Counted from the first letter of the stretch, positions 1-8,339 are shown. The stretch is DNA of 64,000 nt from an uncultured Luminiphilus sp. (GCA_938084055.1 CALKDK010000009.1:1-64000); one strand, 5' to 3'. Program-made: numbers and translations. Notes: a model not told the origin generated them from the sequence alone.

Positions 1-203
1 CTGTCCTCGTCCGCCACGTTGGCGACGAACGTTGCGACTTCAACGCCCGACTCACGAAGGCTGGCCGCAGCCTGATCGAGAGGCTCTGCATTTAAATCAA
101 TCAGGGCGAGGTGCGCACCACGCTCAGCAATCTTACTGGCCATGGCAAAACCAAGCCCCTGCGCGCCGCCCGTAATGGCAACAACCTTATTGTTCAGATC
201 CAC
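1..203 (-). CDS. Short-chain dehydrogenase/reductase (SDR), N-terminal fragment
   Basis: Only the first 67 codons or so lie in the window; the gene runs off the left edge. The reverse complement reads from a GTG at 201-203, preceded by a GGAG ribosome site about seven bases upstream. The start of the protein has the SDR dinucleotide-binding motif TGGAQGLG (TGxxxGxG) after a short beta strand, and an acidic residue in LIDLN at the end of the second strand, which in this family favours NAD(H). The family oxidises or reduces alcohols and ketones in the cytoplasm; the substrate cannot be told from this fragment. Family assignment is firm, function is open. Confidence 0.85.
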   Translation of the reverse strand, partial: MDLNNKVVAITGGAQGLGFAMASKIAERGAHLALIDLNAEPLDQAAASLRESGVEVATFVANVADED

Positions 204-286
204 AGAACCGCTCCTATCTCACGCCAGGTCGCGGATTGTACCCGAAGCGGCCAGGTTTGGCTGGATTCGCCGGAAACCCGACGAGC

Positions 287-508
287 TCAACGATTGCCGC
301 GGGGACCGTCGCGCACTTCTTCCTGCTTGCACTCGCGCTTATCCTTGCCCACACGACCCTCATCCTGTCGACAGTCACGGCGATCCTGGCGTTCATCAGA
401 CCGACCGCGCTCATCCCGGCGATCCTCTCGATCGTCACGATCAGCAAGAATCATCTGGCTGCCCATGAGCAGCATGAAGCCCATTACCGCTACCATTATG
501 TTGCGCAT
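287..508 (-). CDS. Small exported Arg/Asp/Glu-rich protein
   Basis: A 73-residue reading frame that starts at an ATG with a strong AAGGAG ribosome site six bases upstream. The first 22 residues look like a signal peptide (MRNIMVAVMGFMLLMGSQ then ILA). The rest is almost entirely charged, with repeated R-D-D-R-E-D-R and D-E-R-Q-D-R-R patterns, two cysteines and hardly any hydrophobic residue, so the mature part is probably disordered. A longer frame begins upstream at 604 but lacks the ribosome site and the signal peptide start. I do not recognise a family. The ribosome site and signal peptide argue that it is real; the low complexity keeps the confidence moderate. Confidence 0.55.
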   Translation of the reverse strand: MRNIMVAVMGFMLLMGSQMILADRDDREDRRDERGRSDERQDRRDCRQDEGRVGKDKRECKQEEVRDGPRGNR

Positions 509-609
509 TACCCTCTCCTTCACGGCTAAATCACCTGACCGCGATCGTGGCAGAAATTCCCAACCAACGGCAATCACGTCCGCATCATTTAGTGACAGGC
601 TCATGCCAG

Positions 610-1068
610 TCAGGACAAATCAAGGCTGTACTTCAGAAACACCTCGTCGCAGACATAACCCAGGCTTTGGTAAAGGCTTTGGCCCGGAAAATTGTCCCGG
701 GCGGTCTCCAGGTCGAGGCGGGCAGCACCGGAGGCTCTGGCATGTTCCTCGGCTGCGCACATGAGGCCCCTGCCGAGGCCCCTGCGACGCGCCGACTGAT
801 CCACATACAGATCATAGAGGACGTAATAAAAGACCAAATCGACAGAGCACAGCGCCGGATAGAGCTGGGTAAATCCCAGCAGTTCCGAGTCATCACGCTC
901 GGCGACCAGAATGATCGACCGGCCCTGGTTTAAATTGGTCGACAGCCACGACCGCGCAGCCTCGAGGTCAGACGCACATTCATAAAATTGTCGATAGGCA
1001 TCAAAGAGCGCGGTCAGTTTCGGCACATCTGCAGATGTTGCGATTCGATAACTGGGTTGCTTGAGCAT
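610..1068 (-). CDS. GNAT-family N-acetyltransferase
   Basis: A 152-residue single-domain GNAT protein, the usual family length. The acetyl-CoA binding loop is visible as RRRGLGRGL near residues 94-102, following the beta-4 strand YYVLYDLYVD, and the C-terminal SLYQSLGYV segment is the typical GNAT motif B. Members move an acetyl group from acetyl-CoA to a primary amine of a small molecule, peptide or protein. The frame is open further upstream to 1347, but the ATG at 1068 begins where the conserved fold begins and has an AAGGGG stretch about ten bases before it. Substrate unknown. It is not obviously linked to its neighbours. Confidence 0.82.
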   Translation of the reverse strand: MLKQPSYRIATSADVPKLTALFDAYRQFYECASDLEAARSWLSTNLNQGRSIILVAERDDSELLGFTQLYPALCSVDLVFYYVLYDLYVDQSARRRGLGRGLMCAAEEHARASGAARLDLETARDNFPGQSLYQSLGYVCDEVFLKYSLDLS

Positions 1069-1559
1069 TGCCGCATTTACCCCTTTTGAGATCAGGCTTG
1101 AAGTCACCGTTGTACCACAGCGCAGTTCATACGACCGCACCCACTTTAACTGGCCCGGGAGGGGTACGGGCGAACTGGAAAGTATCGGCGGACACCAAAG
1201 GGTGGCCACTGGAAGGTAATAGGTGATGTTAAAACCCAGACCCGCCAGACACGGCCTGGCGTTACTCTTGGGGGCGCGGCGTGAAAAGTTGATAGATATA
1301 ACTACCCGGCCTAATCGAGGTAAAGAATCGAACGCTGGATGAGCCATGCCACCCTGCCCGCCGTTACCTGCAGCTTTATTGAACGGTCGGGGGGGAATGG
1401 CGCTCTCGAGCCCTGACAGTCAAGGCCAGTTGGGGCGAAGCCACCGGCTACAGGCGCCTGGTGCATGGGTGAACAAACTGATAAAGCTGGTATAACGGAT
1501 ACATGATCGGCCAGCACCGATTTAGCCGATAAAACCGTGATGCAAAAAGGAGTAGTCTC
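1069..1559. other. Intergenic stretch without a recognisable gene
   Basis: About 490 bases between the divergent GNAT and zinc-ribbon genes. The GNAT frame stays open through part of it but shows no domain-like sequence. A TATAAC at 1491-1496 could be a -10 element for the zinc-ribbon gene, but no matching -35 is clear. No RNA gene, repeat or hairpin with a T-run was seen. Confidence 0.4.
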
Positions 1560-1871
1560 ATGTCATTGTTTGCCAAAAAATGTGATCGCTGTGGAGAGAG
1601 AACCCGCAACGAGGAAGAGGGCAAGCCTGTTTGCGATTCCTGTGTGCAAGAAATGCAGTTGATGCTTGAAGCGGGGAAGGAAAATATCCGTCACTGCCCC
1701 GTCGACAACGCAGCCATGCAGAAGGAAGTCGCGCATATGATTCTCGTGGACCGCTGCCCTGAGTGCCGTGGGGTCTGGCTGGATGGCGGCGAGCTGGAAA
1801 AGCTGCGCGACGACCTCCAGACCGACGCTGTGATGGCGATGACTCGCGGCTTCACGGTGGGCATGTACTGA
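1560..1871 (+). CDS. Zinc-ribbon protein of the zf-TFIIB type
   Basis: A 103-residue protein with two cysteine clusters. The first pairs C8/C11 and C25/C28 form a four-cysteine zinc ribbon; the second is the zf-TFIIB type pattern HCPVD (C46) followed by CPECRGVWLDGGELEKL (C66/C69). Proteins with this CPxC-GxWLDxGE pattern are common small bacterial zinc proteins of unknown role. The start is supported by an AAGGAG seven bases upstream of the ATG. It stands alone, with no operon partner. The fold is confident; no function is claimed. Confidence 0.85.
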   Translation: MSLFAKKCDRCGERTRNEEEGKPVCDSCVQEMQLMLEAGKENIRHCPVDNAAMQKEVAHMILVDRCPECRGVWLDGGELEKLRDDLQTDAVMAMTRGFTVGMY

Positions 1872-2190
1872 CCTTAATGGCCAGACAACGAGCAACCGAG
1901 CCCTAGCCCCTCATAATCCTCAGCGCTGCCCACACGGTGCCCTGCGTTGCAGGGCAGGTTACTGAGGATGCGCGGCATCTGAATGGACGGCACTGAGAGA
2001 AGGTGCAGAGGATACCAATTACATTTGGGCGGCAATGGTGTGGGCTTTGGGAATACTTCCCGGGCAGCGGCAGCCGAGGCAGCACACCGGGGTTCTACCC
2101 CGTTCTTCCGGACACTTTTGCCCGAACGAAGCCAACATCCAGACCGAAACCCAGTGTTTGCAACGGTTTCAGAGGGATCAAAAAAGAGAA
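1872..2190. other. Intergenic stretch downstream of tRNA-Thr
   Basis: About 320 bases. In many gammaproteobacteria birA-coaX is followed by tRNA-Tyr, tRNA-Gly, tRNA-Thr and tuf. I looked for further tRNA cloverleafs on the minus strand here and found none. Short frames exist but none has a ribosome site or domain-like sequence. Confidence 0.4.
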
Positions 2191-2266
2191 TGGAGCTGGC
2201 GAGAGGAATCGAACCCCCGACCGCCTGATTACAAATCAGATGCTCTACCTACTGAGCTACGCCAGC
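2191..2266 (-). tRNA. tRNA-Thr (anticodon TGT)
   Basis: A 76-nt cloverleaf on the minus strand. The acceptor arms GCTGGCG and CGCCAGC pair perfectly and CCA is encoded at the 3' end. The D arm (GCTC/GAGC), anticodon stem TCTGA/TCAGG (one T-G pair) and the T loop TTCGATT are present. The anticodon loop is TTTGTAA, giving TGT, which reads threonine ACN codons. It lies directly downstream of coaX on the same strand, the position where gammaproteobacterial genomes carry a tRNA cluster near birA-coaX; here only the Thr gene is present. Confidence 0.96.
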
Positions 2267-2332
2267 CAGATTGACATAAAGTGCCGTCTCTTAGACGGCG
2301 GAGGCCGATTGTCCCGATAGCGACCCCTCGGG

Positions 2333-3076
2333 TCAAGTGACAACCTCAAAACCATCACGGCGAGCACGCCGTGCGAGTCCCTCGAGTACCAAATTTGGCC
2401 GCCATTCTCCAGCGATGCCCAGTGCCATCAGGGTAGCCGCATCACCACCGGTGAGTATCAGGCTGTGTTCCAAATGGCGCCTGCGGACTTCGGCGATTGC
2501 GCCCACAGCCGCGCACAAAATGCCAGCGACGACACAGGCTGCAGTCGTGTTTCCGGGAGCAAGTGACGGCGCTGTTTTGTCATCGTAACGAACCCGCTGT
2601 GTCCGGGCCTGCAGGCTGGACTCCATCATGTCGAGTCCCGGCAAAATATAGCCGCCCAGATGCCTGCCATCGCCAGCCACAAGATCGCAGGTAAGCGCGC
2701 TACCAGCATCCACTACCAACAGGGGACCCTGTGCGCTGCACCAGGCGCCCAGCATCGCAAACCAGCGATCGACCCCCATCCGCTCTGGCTCTGGGTAACT
2801 GTTGACCAAGCCATCTTCACGGGCCGGCGCGGCGCAGAACTGCACTTGCGAAAATCCCGCTTCCGTCAGCGCGGCCTGCAACACGCCGTCGGTCTGATCA
2901 CCGGCAACGCTGGAAACCCAAACAGGCACGTCACTGCCAGCCGACCGCCAGATCTCATCAGACACGGCCCGCCTGTCGAGACTGTCGGGGACGAAGCGAT
3001 AGGGATCGAGCTCGGCGCCATCCAGAAGCGCCCACTTGATGGCGCTGTTGCCCACATCGATAACGACGCCCCTCAT
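2333..3076 (-). CDS. coaX: Type III pantothenate kinase
   Basis: Catalyses ATP-dependent phosphorylation of pantothenate, the first step of coenzyme A synthesis, in the cytoplasm. The 247-residue length fits the type III (CoaX) family. Visible ASKHA-fold signatures are the N-terminal phosphate loop DVGNSAIKWA (D7), the ERMGVDRW segment around residue 100, the second phosphate loop VDAGSALTCD near 122-131, and GGYILPG. The start overlaps the birA stop by four bases, so the two are translationally coupled; birA-coaX is a common gammaproteobacterial pair joining biotin-protein ligation and CoA synthesis. Confidence 0.96.
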   Translation of the reverse strand: MRGVVIDVGNSAIKWALLDGAELDPYRFVPDSLDRRAVSDEIWRSAGSDVPVWVSSVAGDQTDGVLQAALTEAGFSQVQFCAAPAREDGLVNSYPEPERMGVDRWFAMLGAWCSAQGPLLVVDAGSALTCDLVAGDGRHLGGYILPGLDMMESSLQARTQRVRYDDKTAPSLAPGNTTAACVVAGILCAAVGAIAEVRRRHLEHSLILTGGDAATLMALGIAGEWRPNLVLEGLARRARRDGFEVVT

Positions 3077-3903
3077 GGTGCCACTCCGCGAAGCATTGAT
3101 GCCTCTCCTGCATGCACACTTACCGTGCCCAGATCTGTCTCGATAGACAATGCTCCCGTGCCATCGACTCCCGTAGCACGGCCCCTGATTGTGTTGCCTG
3201 CCTGTTGAACTGTCACCTCGTGCCCCTTGAGAAAATCACGCCGCTGCCAGCAGGCCTGCCAGGCGCTGAAGGGGTGCGCCTGCCACCCGGACAGCACCCT
3301 TACCAGCGCGGCGAGCACATCAGCCGCCACCGCATCCCGCGAGGGCGCTGCGGGAAGGTGTGATGCGAGGTCCGTCCAGGGCTGGTCGATGCCATGGGAG
3401 TCCTCCATCGGCATCGCCACGTTGAGTCCAATGCCAATGATGGCGACCCAACCATCCGTCGGCGACGGAACGAGATCGATCAACACGCCGCCACACTTGC
3501 GACTATCAAGATACAAATCATTGGGCCACTTCAGCATCATGTGCACTCCGAAGGAGGACTCCAACTGCTCTGCTACAGCACAACCGACTGCAAGACTCAG
3601 TCCAGCCAATCCCGACACGTCATAGTTGAACCGCCACCCCAGTGACAGGTAAAGGTTACTGCCAGGCGGGCTGATCCAGGACCTTCCCAGCCGACCCCGC
3701 CCCGCCGTCTGCTGCTCAGCCAGCAGGGCTAACCAATGAATATCTTCTGTGCTACTGCGCCGCTTCAGCGTCTCATTAGTCGAGTCGAGCTGTGGCTCTA
3801 TTTCCAGCCTCAGGCCCTTGGGCACATCGCCACCCACGGCATCAAGTATCCTGGCAACCTGGAGCGTCCGGGGACTGGTGGATTGCGGTATAGAGGGCAT
3901 CAC
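3073..3903 (-). CDS. birA: Biotin-[acetyl-CoA-carboxylase] ligase lacking the repressor domain
   Basis: Joins biotin via biotinyl-AMP to the biotin carrier protein of acetyl-CoA carboxylase. The catalytic core is complete: DSTNETL near 40-46, the biotinyl-AMP loop GRGRLGRSW (68-76), LKWPNDLYL near 123-131 and GGVLIDL, then the C-terminal SH3-like domain. E. coli BirA is 321 residues with an N-terminal winged helix that represses the bio operon; here only about 35 residues precede the core, and they align with the linker rather than a helix-turn-helix. So this is probably a class I ligase without repressor activity. Upstream in-frame sequence up to the divergent neighbour is only about 60 bases, so a missed start does not explain it. 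Confidence 0.94.
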   Translation of the reverse strand: MMPSIPQSTSPRTLQVARILDAVGGDVPKGLRLEIEPQLDSTNETLKRRSSTEDIHWLALLAEQQTAGRGRLGRSWISPPGSNLYLSLGWRFNYDVSGLAGLSLAVGCAVAEQLESSFGVHMMLKWPNDLYLDSRKCGGVLIDLVPSPTDGWVAIIGIGLNVAMPMEDSHGIDQPWTDLASHLPAAPSRDAVAADVLAALVRVLSGWQAHPFSAWQACWQRRDFLKGHEVTVQQAGNTIRGRATGVDGTGALSIETDLGTVSVHAGEASMLRGVAP

Positions 3904-3963
3904 GTGTCACCTTTACCAAATTGAGGACTGACGAAACGACCAAGTCAGTCTAAGCTAGTCGCC

Positions 3964-4365
3964 ATGCACAACGCCAAACCTGAATTCCTACCCGACCGCG
4001 CTGTGGGCGACCCCGAAGGACCCGGCAGGACCATAGACCTGGGTTTTGGTCAGGTAGCAAGACATGGCGCGACACTTCTCGCCTCTCTCGCTGGCACGCT
4101 GGCCATTGCAAATCTTTGGTTGCTGCCGCTTACAGAGCAGACCCTATTGACCGCTGGTCGCGGGGTCGTCTTGCTGTTGCTGGCCATTGGCCTGATGGGT
4201 ACCGCGCGCCTCAGTTTATTCCTGACCCTTATCGTGGCATTGACCGGGCTGGACCTGGCAACCCCGAGCGCGGACGGCACGGTACTCATCGCCATTCTTG
4301 AGGTTTGCCTGGCGGGCAGTGCGGCACTCGCCCTGCTCAGCCCAAGAATCCGGTCTGTGAGCTAG
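3964..4365 (+). CDS. Small membrane protein of unknown function
   Basis: A 133-residue protein with a hydrophilic N-terminus (about 35 residues) and three to four hydrophobic segments: around 38-58 (ATLLASLAGTLAIANLWLL), 65-85 (GRGVVLLLLAIGLMG), 85-98 and 105-125. I do not recognise the family. It ends four bases before the start of the Kef-type antiporter and so is probably cotranscribed, hinting at a role in the same membrane process. It is divergent from birA, sharing a roughly 60-base promoter region. Function is not claimed. Confidence 0.6.
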   Translation: MHNAKPEFLPDRAVGDPEGPGRTIDLGFGQVARHGATLLASLAGTLAIANLWLLPLTEQTLLTAGRGVVLLLLAIGLMGTARLSLFLTLIVALTGLDLATPSADGTVLIAILEVCLAGSAALALLSPRIRSVS

Positions 4366-4369
4366 ATCG

Positions 4370-5953
4370 TTGGCAGATTTTTCCCAACCGTTAATCCTAT
4401 TGATCGCCCTGCTTTGCGGCATGGCGAGCCGGGCAGTTGGGCTGCCCGCTCTGATTGGCTACCTGACCGCGGGTTTCGTACTGCATGAACTGGGCACCAT
4501 TGCAGGACCCTGGCTAGCCAATCTGGCAGATTTGGGCATCACTTTGCTGCTGTTCAGCATTGGATTGAAACTGGACGCACGCAAGCTGCTTGAACAAAAA
4601 GTCTGGGGAACCACCCTGATACACATGCTGGTGTCCCAGGGCTTGATGATGGCGTTTCTGCTGGCCATATCCCTCCTGCTACCCGGCCTGGGTCTATCGC
4701 TCGTCGGCGCAGCCGTAATCGCCTTCGCACTGACCTTTTCCAGCACCGTCTTTGTGATACAAACCATGCAGGAACGGGGTGAACTCCAGTCCAATCACGC
4801 CGTACTGGCGGTGGGCATTCTCATTGTGCAGGACCTGGTGGCTGTCGGGTTTCTCGCGCTCACTGCCGGGAAAGTACCTACAGCATATGCCCTGCTCTTA
4901 CTGCTGATCATCCCGGCTCGACCGCTGATACTCAAGCTGCTGTCAATTTGTGGTTACGGGGAATTACTGACCTTGCTGGGTCTGGCCCTCGCGATTGGCG
5001 CTGCCGAGCTGTCCGAACTGGTCGGACTCAAGGGAGATCTGGGCGCATTGCTCGCCGGCGCCATACTGGCAGGGCAACCCAAGACCAAAGCCATGGCTGA
5101 AAACCTTATTCAGCTGAAGGATCTCTTTCTTGTGGGATTTTTCCTGTCCATAGGGCTCGGTGGCTGGCCCCCCGCCCTGTTGATTGGGGTGGCGGTGATG
5201 CTTGGGCTGGCCGCTGCAGGCAAGCCCCTGCTGTATTTCTTCCTGATGACGCGCCTGCACACCACACCCCGCACCGCGGTTCTGTCGGCGGGCGCTCTGG
5301 CGAATCACAGCGAATTCGGACTGATCGTGATTTCGGTGGCTGCCACGGTGGGTTGGGTCGCCCCGGATTGGAGCGCGGCCCTGTCCATAGCACTGGCGAT
5401 CAGCTTTCTGCTGGCAGCCCCTATCAGCAAGGCCTCCCACGGATTTTACAGGAATAACCGCGATCGCCTGCTGGCGCATCGCTCCGACCAACTCCTGGGC
5501 ACCTACGAGCCCACGGACAATGTCAGGATTGTTATTCTCGGTATGGGCCGGGTCGGCACAGGCGCCTACGAGGCCCTTGCCCCTGAATGGGGGCGCGACA
5601 TTCTGGGCGTTGAAACCTCCAGCGAAAAGGTGGCCACCCACCGCAACGAGCAGCGCAGGATTATCTGTGCTGATGCCTCCGATCCCGACTTCTGGGTGAG
5701 AATCAACCTGGGAGAAGTCAGGCTCATCATGCTGGCCCTCACCAATCACCCCGAAAATCTGCTAACGGCCGATTTGATAACGTCCATGGGGTACACCGGT
5801 GAAATAGCATCGGTGGTCAGACATGAGGAACATGCAGATGAGTTACGGGCAAAAAATATCTCTGCATTTAACCTCTACGGCCAGGCAGGCACTGGCTTTG
5901 CGTCCCATGCGAGGGATTTAATCGATGCCAGCGCTACGCGGCCATCGCCATGA
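4370..5953 (+). CDS. Kef-type monovalent cation:proton antiporter (CPA2) with RCK domain
   Basis: A 527-residue CPA2-family transporter. Residues 1 to about 370 hold a dozen hydrophobic helices typical of the Na+/H+ exchanger fold, including GLPALIGYLTAGFV and LGALLAGAILAGQP. After a short linker, a cytoplasmic TrkA-N/RCK nucleotide-binding domain begins with VILGMGRVGTGAYEAL near 388-405. Such proteins expel K+ or Na+ in exchange for H+ under nucleotide or thiol-adduct control. Unlike E. coli KefB/KefC (about 600 residues) the C-terminus is short. The start is TTG, four bases after the upstream gene; the next internal ATG would lose the first helix. Exact ion is inferred only. Confidence 0.88.
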   Translation: MADFSQPLILLIALLCGMASRAVGLPALIGYLTAGFVLHELGTIAGPWLANLADLGITLLLFSIGLKLDARKLLEQKVWGTTLIHMLVSQGLMMAFLLAISLLLPGLGLSLVGAAVIAFALTFSSTVFVIQTMQERGELQSNHAVLAVGILIVQDLVAVGFLALTAGKVPTAYALLLLLIIPARPLILKLLSICGYGELLTLLGLALAIGAAELSELVGLKGDLGALLAGAILAGQPKTKAMAENLIQLKDLFLVGFFLSIGLGGWPPALLIGVAVMLGLAAAGKPLLYFFLMTRLHTTPRTAVLSAGALANHSEFGLIVISVAATVGWVAPDWSAALSIALAISFLLAAPISKASHGFYRNNRDRLLAHRSDQLLGTYEPTDNVRIVILGMGRVGTGAYEALAPEWGRDILGVETSSEKVATHRNEQRRIICADASDPDFWVRINLGEVRLIMLALTNHPENLLTADLITSMGYTGEIASVVRHEEHADELRAKNISAFNLYGQAGTGFASHARDLIDASATRPSP

Positions 5954-6459
5954 ATCGGCGGACCCCTTTCAGTATGCGCCTACACAGCCCGCTGGGCATC
6001 CTGCTGCTGCAGGGCACCTCCACGGCCATAACACGCGTGGGGTGGGTGTCGGCCGACAGTCCACCCGAATCCCTGGCGAGCGAACACTGCGCCCTTCTCG
6101 AGGATTGCGCCGCCCAACTATTGACGTACTTCGATGGCAGCCGCACTCAATTTGACCTTCCGCTTGCGCCCCAGGGCACTTCCTTTCAGGAACGGGTTTG
6201 GCGTCAGCTGCACTTCATCTCTCACGGGGAAACCTGCAGCTACAGTGCTCTCGCGACACGACTTGGGTCACCGGGCAGCGCCCGAGCCGTGGGCAGCGCA
6301 GTAAGAAGCAACCCGCTCCTGATTCTCCAGCCCTGCCACAGGGTCGTAGGAGCCGATGGCAGCATGACCGGGTACTCCGGTGGCCTGCCACGCAAGGAAT
6401 GGCTGCTGGCACATGAGGGGGCGCTGCCAGAGCACCCGAAATCGGTTTCAGGCATTTAG
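5950..6459 (+). CDS. ogt: Methylated-DNA--[protein]-cysteine S-methyltransferase
   Basis: Repairs O6-alkylguanine (and O4-alkylthymine) in DNA by transferring the alkyl group irreversibly to an active-site cysteine. At 169 residues it has the standard length of the Ogt type without an AdaA domain. The active-site motif PCHRVV is visible with C129, preceded by the helix-turn-helix with the arginine finger ARAVGSAVRSNP, and followed by GYSGGLPRKEWLLAHEG. It overlaps the antiporter stop by four bases (ATGA), so translation is coupled. Chemical and sequence evidence is strong. Confidence 0.95.
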   Translation: MNRRTPFSMRLHSPLGILLLQGTSTAITRVGWVSADSPPESLASEHCALLEDCAAQLLTYFDGSRTQFDLPLAPQGTSFQERVWRQLHFISHGETCSYSALATRLGSPGSARAVGSAVRSNPLLILQPCHRVVGADGSMTGYSGGLPRKEWLLAHEGALPEHPKSVSGI

Positions 6460-6675
6460 ATCAGGGATCATTTCATCCTTGACGCGCTCAATAACATCGC
6501 GCAACCGCAGCTTCTCTTTCTTCAGCCGCTGTATCAATAATTGGTTGTGATAGGGCTGGATCTGGAGTTCCTGTATCTTTTGGTCAAGGGCGCGGTGCTT
6601 ACCCTGCAGGGTCATAAGACGCATCGCTGGCGTCATATCTTCGTTGGCGGCATCCGCGTCGTTGCCATCACCCAT
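6448..6675 (-). CDS. YdcH-like small coiled-coil protein (DUF465)
   Basis: A 75-residue protein whose body is one predicted helical hairpin: MTLQGKHRALDQKIQELQ, then QLLIQRLKKEKLRLRDVIERV, the pattern of the DUF465/YdcH family, whose function is unknown. The chosen ATG at 6675 has GGGGAG about ten bases upstream and overlaps the end of cysQ by eight bases, suggesting coupling to cysQ. An ATG further upstream at 6702 has no ribosome site. The 3' end overlaps the end of the convergent ogt gene by 12 bases. Confidence 0.8.
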   Translation of the reverse strand: MGDGNDADAANEDMTPAMRLMTLQGKHRALDQKIQELQIQPYHNQLLIQRLKKEKLRLRDVIERVKDEMIPDLNA

Positions 6676-7630
6676 TGACTGACTTCTCCCCAATCGCTTC
6701 ATCACCGGCTCTGGCCGGGGTAAACAGGTTGTGAACCCCGGACAAAAGAGGCAGCAAAGCCATCCCCGAGGGCGCAGCCGCGACAAAATAATCAACCAGT
6801 AACCCAGGGCGCATATTGTACGCCATAGGTACGTCCTCCTCAGTAAGAATCACACCCCCGATGGCCCGCACAAGGGCGTCCCCGGCAGCAACATCCCATT
6901 CATAACAGGGTGAGCTGCGCGGGTAAATATCACCACGACCGTCTACCAGTGCACAAAACTTGAGGGCGCTCCCCGCATTGACGCGTTCAACGGGCCTACC
7001 CGAGTTTGCCAAACGAGCGACCAGAGTCGCCACCCGCTTTGCGCTGTGTCGCTGACTCGCCAGCAAACGAATGACTCCCTGGCTATCCCACTCGGGTGTC
7101 AGAATAGACAACTGGCCAAAACCGTCACCCTGACATTGCCAAAGGCCTTGTCCCGGAATACCGAGATAGCACAGGCCCATCATAGGCACTGCAATGGCAC
7201 CCAGCACCGGGACATGATCGACGACTAGTGCAACGTTGACGGTGAATTCCCCGGTCCGGTCAATAAATTCCCTCGTACCATCGAGGGGGTCTACCATCCA
7301 ACACATCCGCCAAGCACGCCGATTGCTGATGTCCTCCGGCGCCGACTCCTCGGACACCAGGGGGATATGGGGTGTCAGGGACGCCAGCCCGGTGGCGAGT
7401 TGTTCATGGGCATTTTGATCCGCATCGGTGACCGGACTTTGATCAGCCTTCCGATCCACCGTAAGAGGCTGGCTCTGCTCGTAGTGACGTGTCAGGGTAT
7501 CTGATGTATCTGCAAGCAGCCGCAGCAATCCGGGGATCAAACCCTCAGGCAAACTGCCATAGGCTTTGGGCAGGATTGGCGGACTCGGCGGAGGGAAGTA
7601 AGCTTCAGTCATTGGTATCGAGGGTAACAC
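6668..7630 (-). CDS. cysQ: 3'(2'),5'-bisphosphate nucleotidase
   Basis: Hydrolyses 3'-phosphoadenosine 5'-phosphate to AMP and so recycles the by-product of sulfate assimilation. The lithium-sensitive phosphatase signatures are present: SEES at 93-96, DPLDGTREF at 114-122, and WDVAAGDAL near 254-262 (WDxAA metal site). The protein is 320 residues against about 250 for E. coli CysQ, with a proline-rich N-terminal extension and a roughly 20-residue C-terminal tail. The listed start is GTG at 7630; the ATG at 7612 is as likely and leaves room for promoters, since the divergent yrfG frame opens only four bases away. In many relatives nudE sits between cysQ and yrfG; it is absent here. Confidence 0.93.
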   Translation of the reverse strand: MLPSIPMTEAYFPPPSPPILPKAYGSLPEGLIPGLLRLLADTSDTLTRHYEQSQPLTVDRKADQSPVTDADQNAHEQLATGLASLTPHIPLVSEESAPEDISNRRAWRMCWMVDPLDGTREFIDRTGEFTVNVALVVDHVPVLGAIAVPMMGLCYLGIPGQGLWQCQGDGFGQLSILTPEWDSQGVIRLLASQRHSAKRVATLVARLANSGRPVERVNAGSALKFCALVDGRGDIYPRSSPCYEWDVAAGDALVRAIGGVILTEEDVPMAYNMRPGLLVDYFVAAAPSGMALLPLLSGVHNLFTPARAGDEAIGEKSVNG

Positions 7631-7634
7631 TGCT

Positions 7635-8339
7635 ATGGCATTAAGCGTGCACAGCGACGGATCTGTTTTGGGCGTGGATTGGTCAAAAATTCAAACGGTT
7701 CTGCTTGATATGGATGGCACGCTGCTCGATTTACGATTTGATACCGAATTCTGGACCCAAACGGTCCCCGCCCGCTACGCAGCAGAGCAAGGTATCACTT
7801 TTGACTGCGCCAGAGATCGCCTTGACCCCATCCACAAGCGAGAGAGTGGCCACCTCAACTGGTACTGCCTTGATTTTTGGTCTGAGACCGTCGGATTTGA
7901 TGTGGCTGAGCTGAAACGCCAACACTGTGCAGGCATTGCCTGGCGCCCCCAGGCGGAAAACTTCCTGCGTCGGCTGCGGGCCAGTCACTGCCGTGCAGTA
8001 CTGGTCACCAATGCACACCCCGAAACCCTGAACATCAAGCTAGAGCAGATTGGCCTGGCCGGCTGGCTGGATGAGATCCACAGCTCACATACTTTCAGCG
8101 CGCCCAAGGAGTATCAGTCCTTCTGGGAGCAACTGCAGGTGAGCTGTTCTTTCGATCCCAAACAAACACTGTTTATCGATGATTCAGAATCTGTTCTGGC
8201 TTCAGCCGAAACATACGGCGTGTCCTTCCTGGTGACCATGCGACAGCCCGACAGCAGCCAAGCAGCGCGCGGGCACACGACCTACCCCGCTGTCCTGCAC
8301 TTTGACGAACTTTTCCAGGGGCTGCCCCATGGTAACTGA
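7635..8339 (+). CDS. yrfG: HAD-family nucleotidase, GMP/IMP-specific type
   Basis: A 234-residue HAD hydrolase. Motif I is LLDMDGTLLDL with nucleophile D25 and D27, motif II is VTNAH, and motif IV is FIDDSE. The spacing and the start TVLLDMDGTLLDLRFDTEFW resemble E. coli YrfG, a purine nucleoside monophosphate phosphatase. Its place between cysQ and hslR matches the usual gammaproteobacterial order, supporting the assignment. The true start may be the GTG at 7674 (matching the length of E. coli YrfG), as the first 13 residues are not conserved-looking. Confidence 0.88.
   Translation: MALSVHSDGSVLGVDWSKIQTVLLDMDGTLLDLRFDTEFWTQTVPARYAAEQGITFDCARDRLDPIHKRESGHLNWYCLDFWSETVGFDVAELKRQHCAGIAWRPQAENFLRRLRASHCRAVLVTNAHPETLNIKLEQIGLAGWLDEIHSSHTFSAPKEYQSFWEQLQVSCSFDPKQTLFIDDSESVLASAETYGVSFLVTMRQPDSSQAARGHTTYPAVLHFDELFQGLPHGN

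Noticed and set aside
764-785. Short tandem repeat CGAGGCCCCTGC inside the GNAT gene
   Set aside because: It simply encodes the repeated RGLGRGL acetyl-CoA loop; not a mobile or regulatory repeat.
4964-5749. A 261-codon open frame antisense to the Kef-type antiporter
   Set aside because: Glycine/glutamine-rich, no ribosome site or domain; a by-product of GC-biased codons in the real gene.
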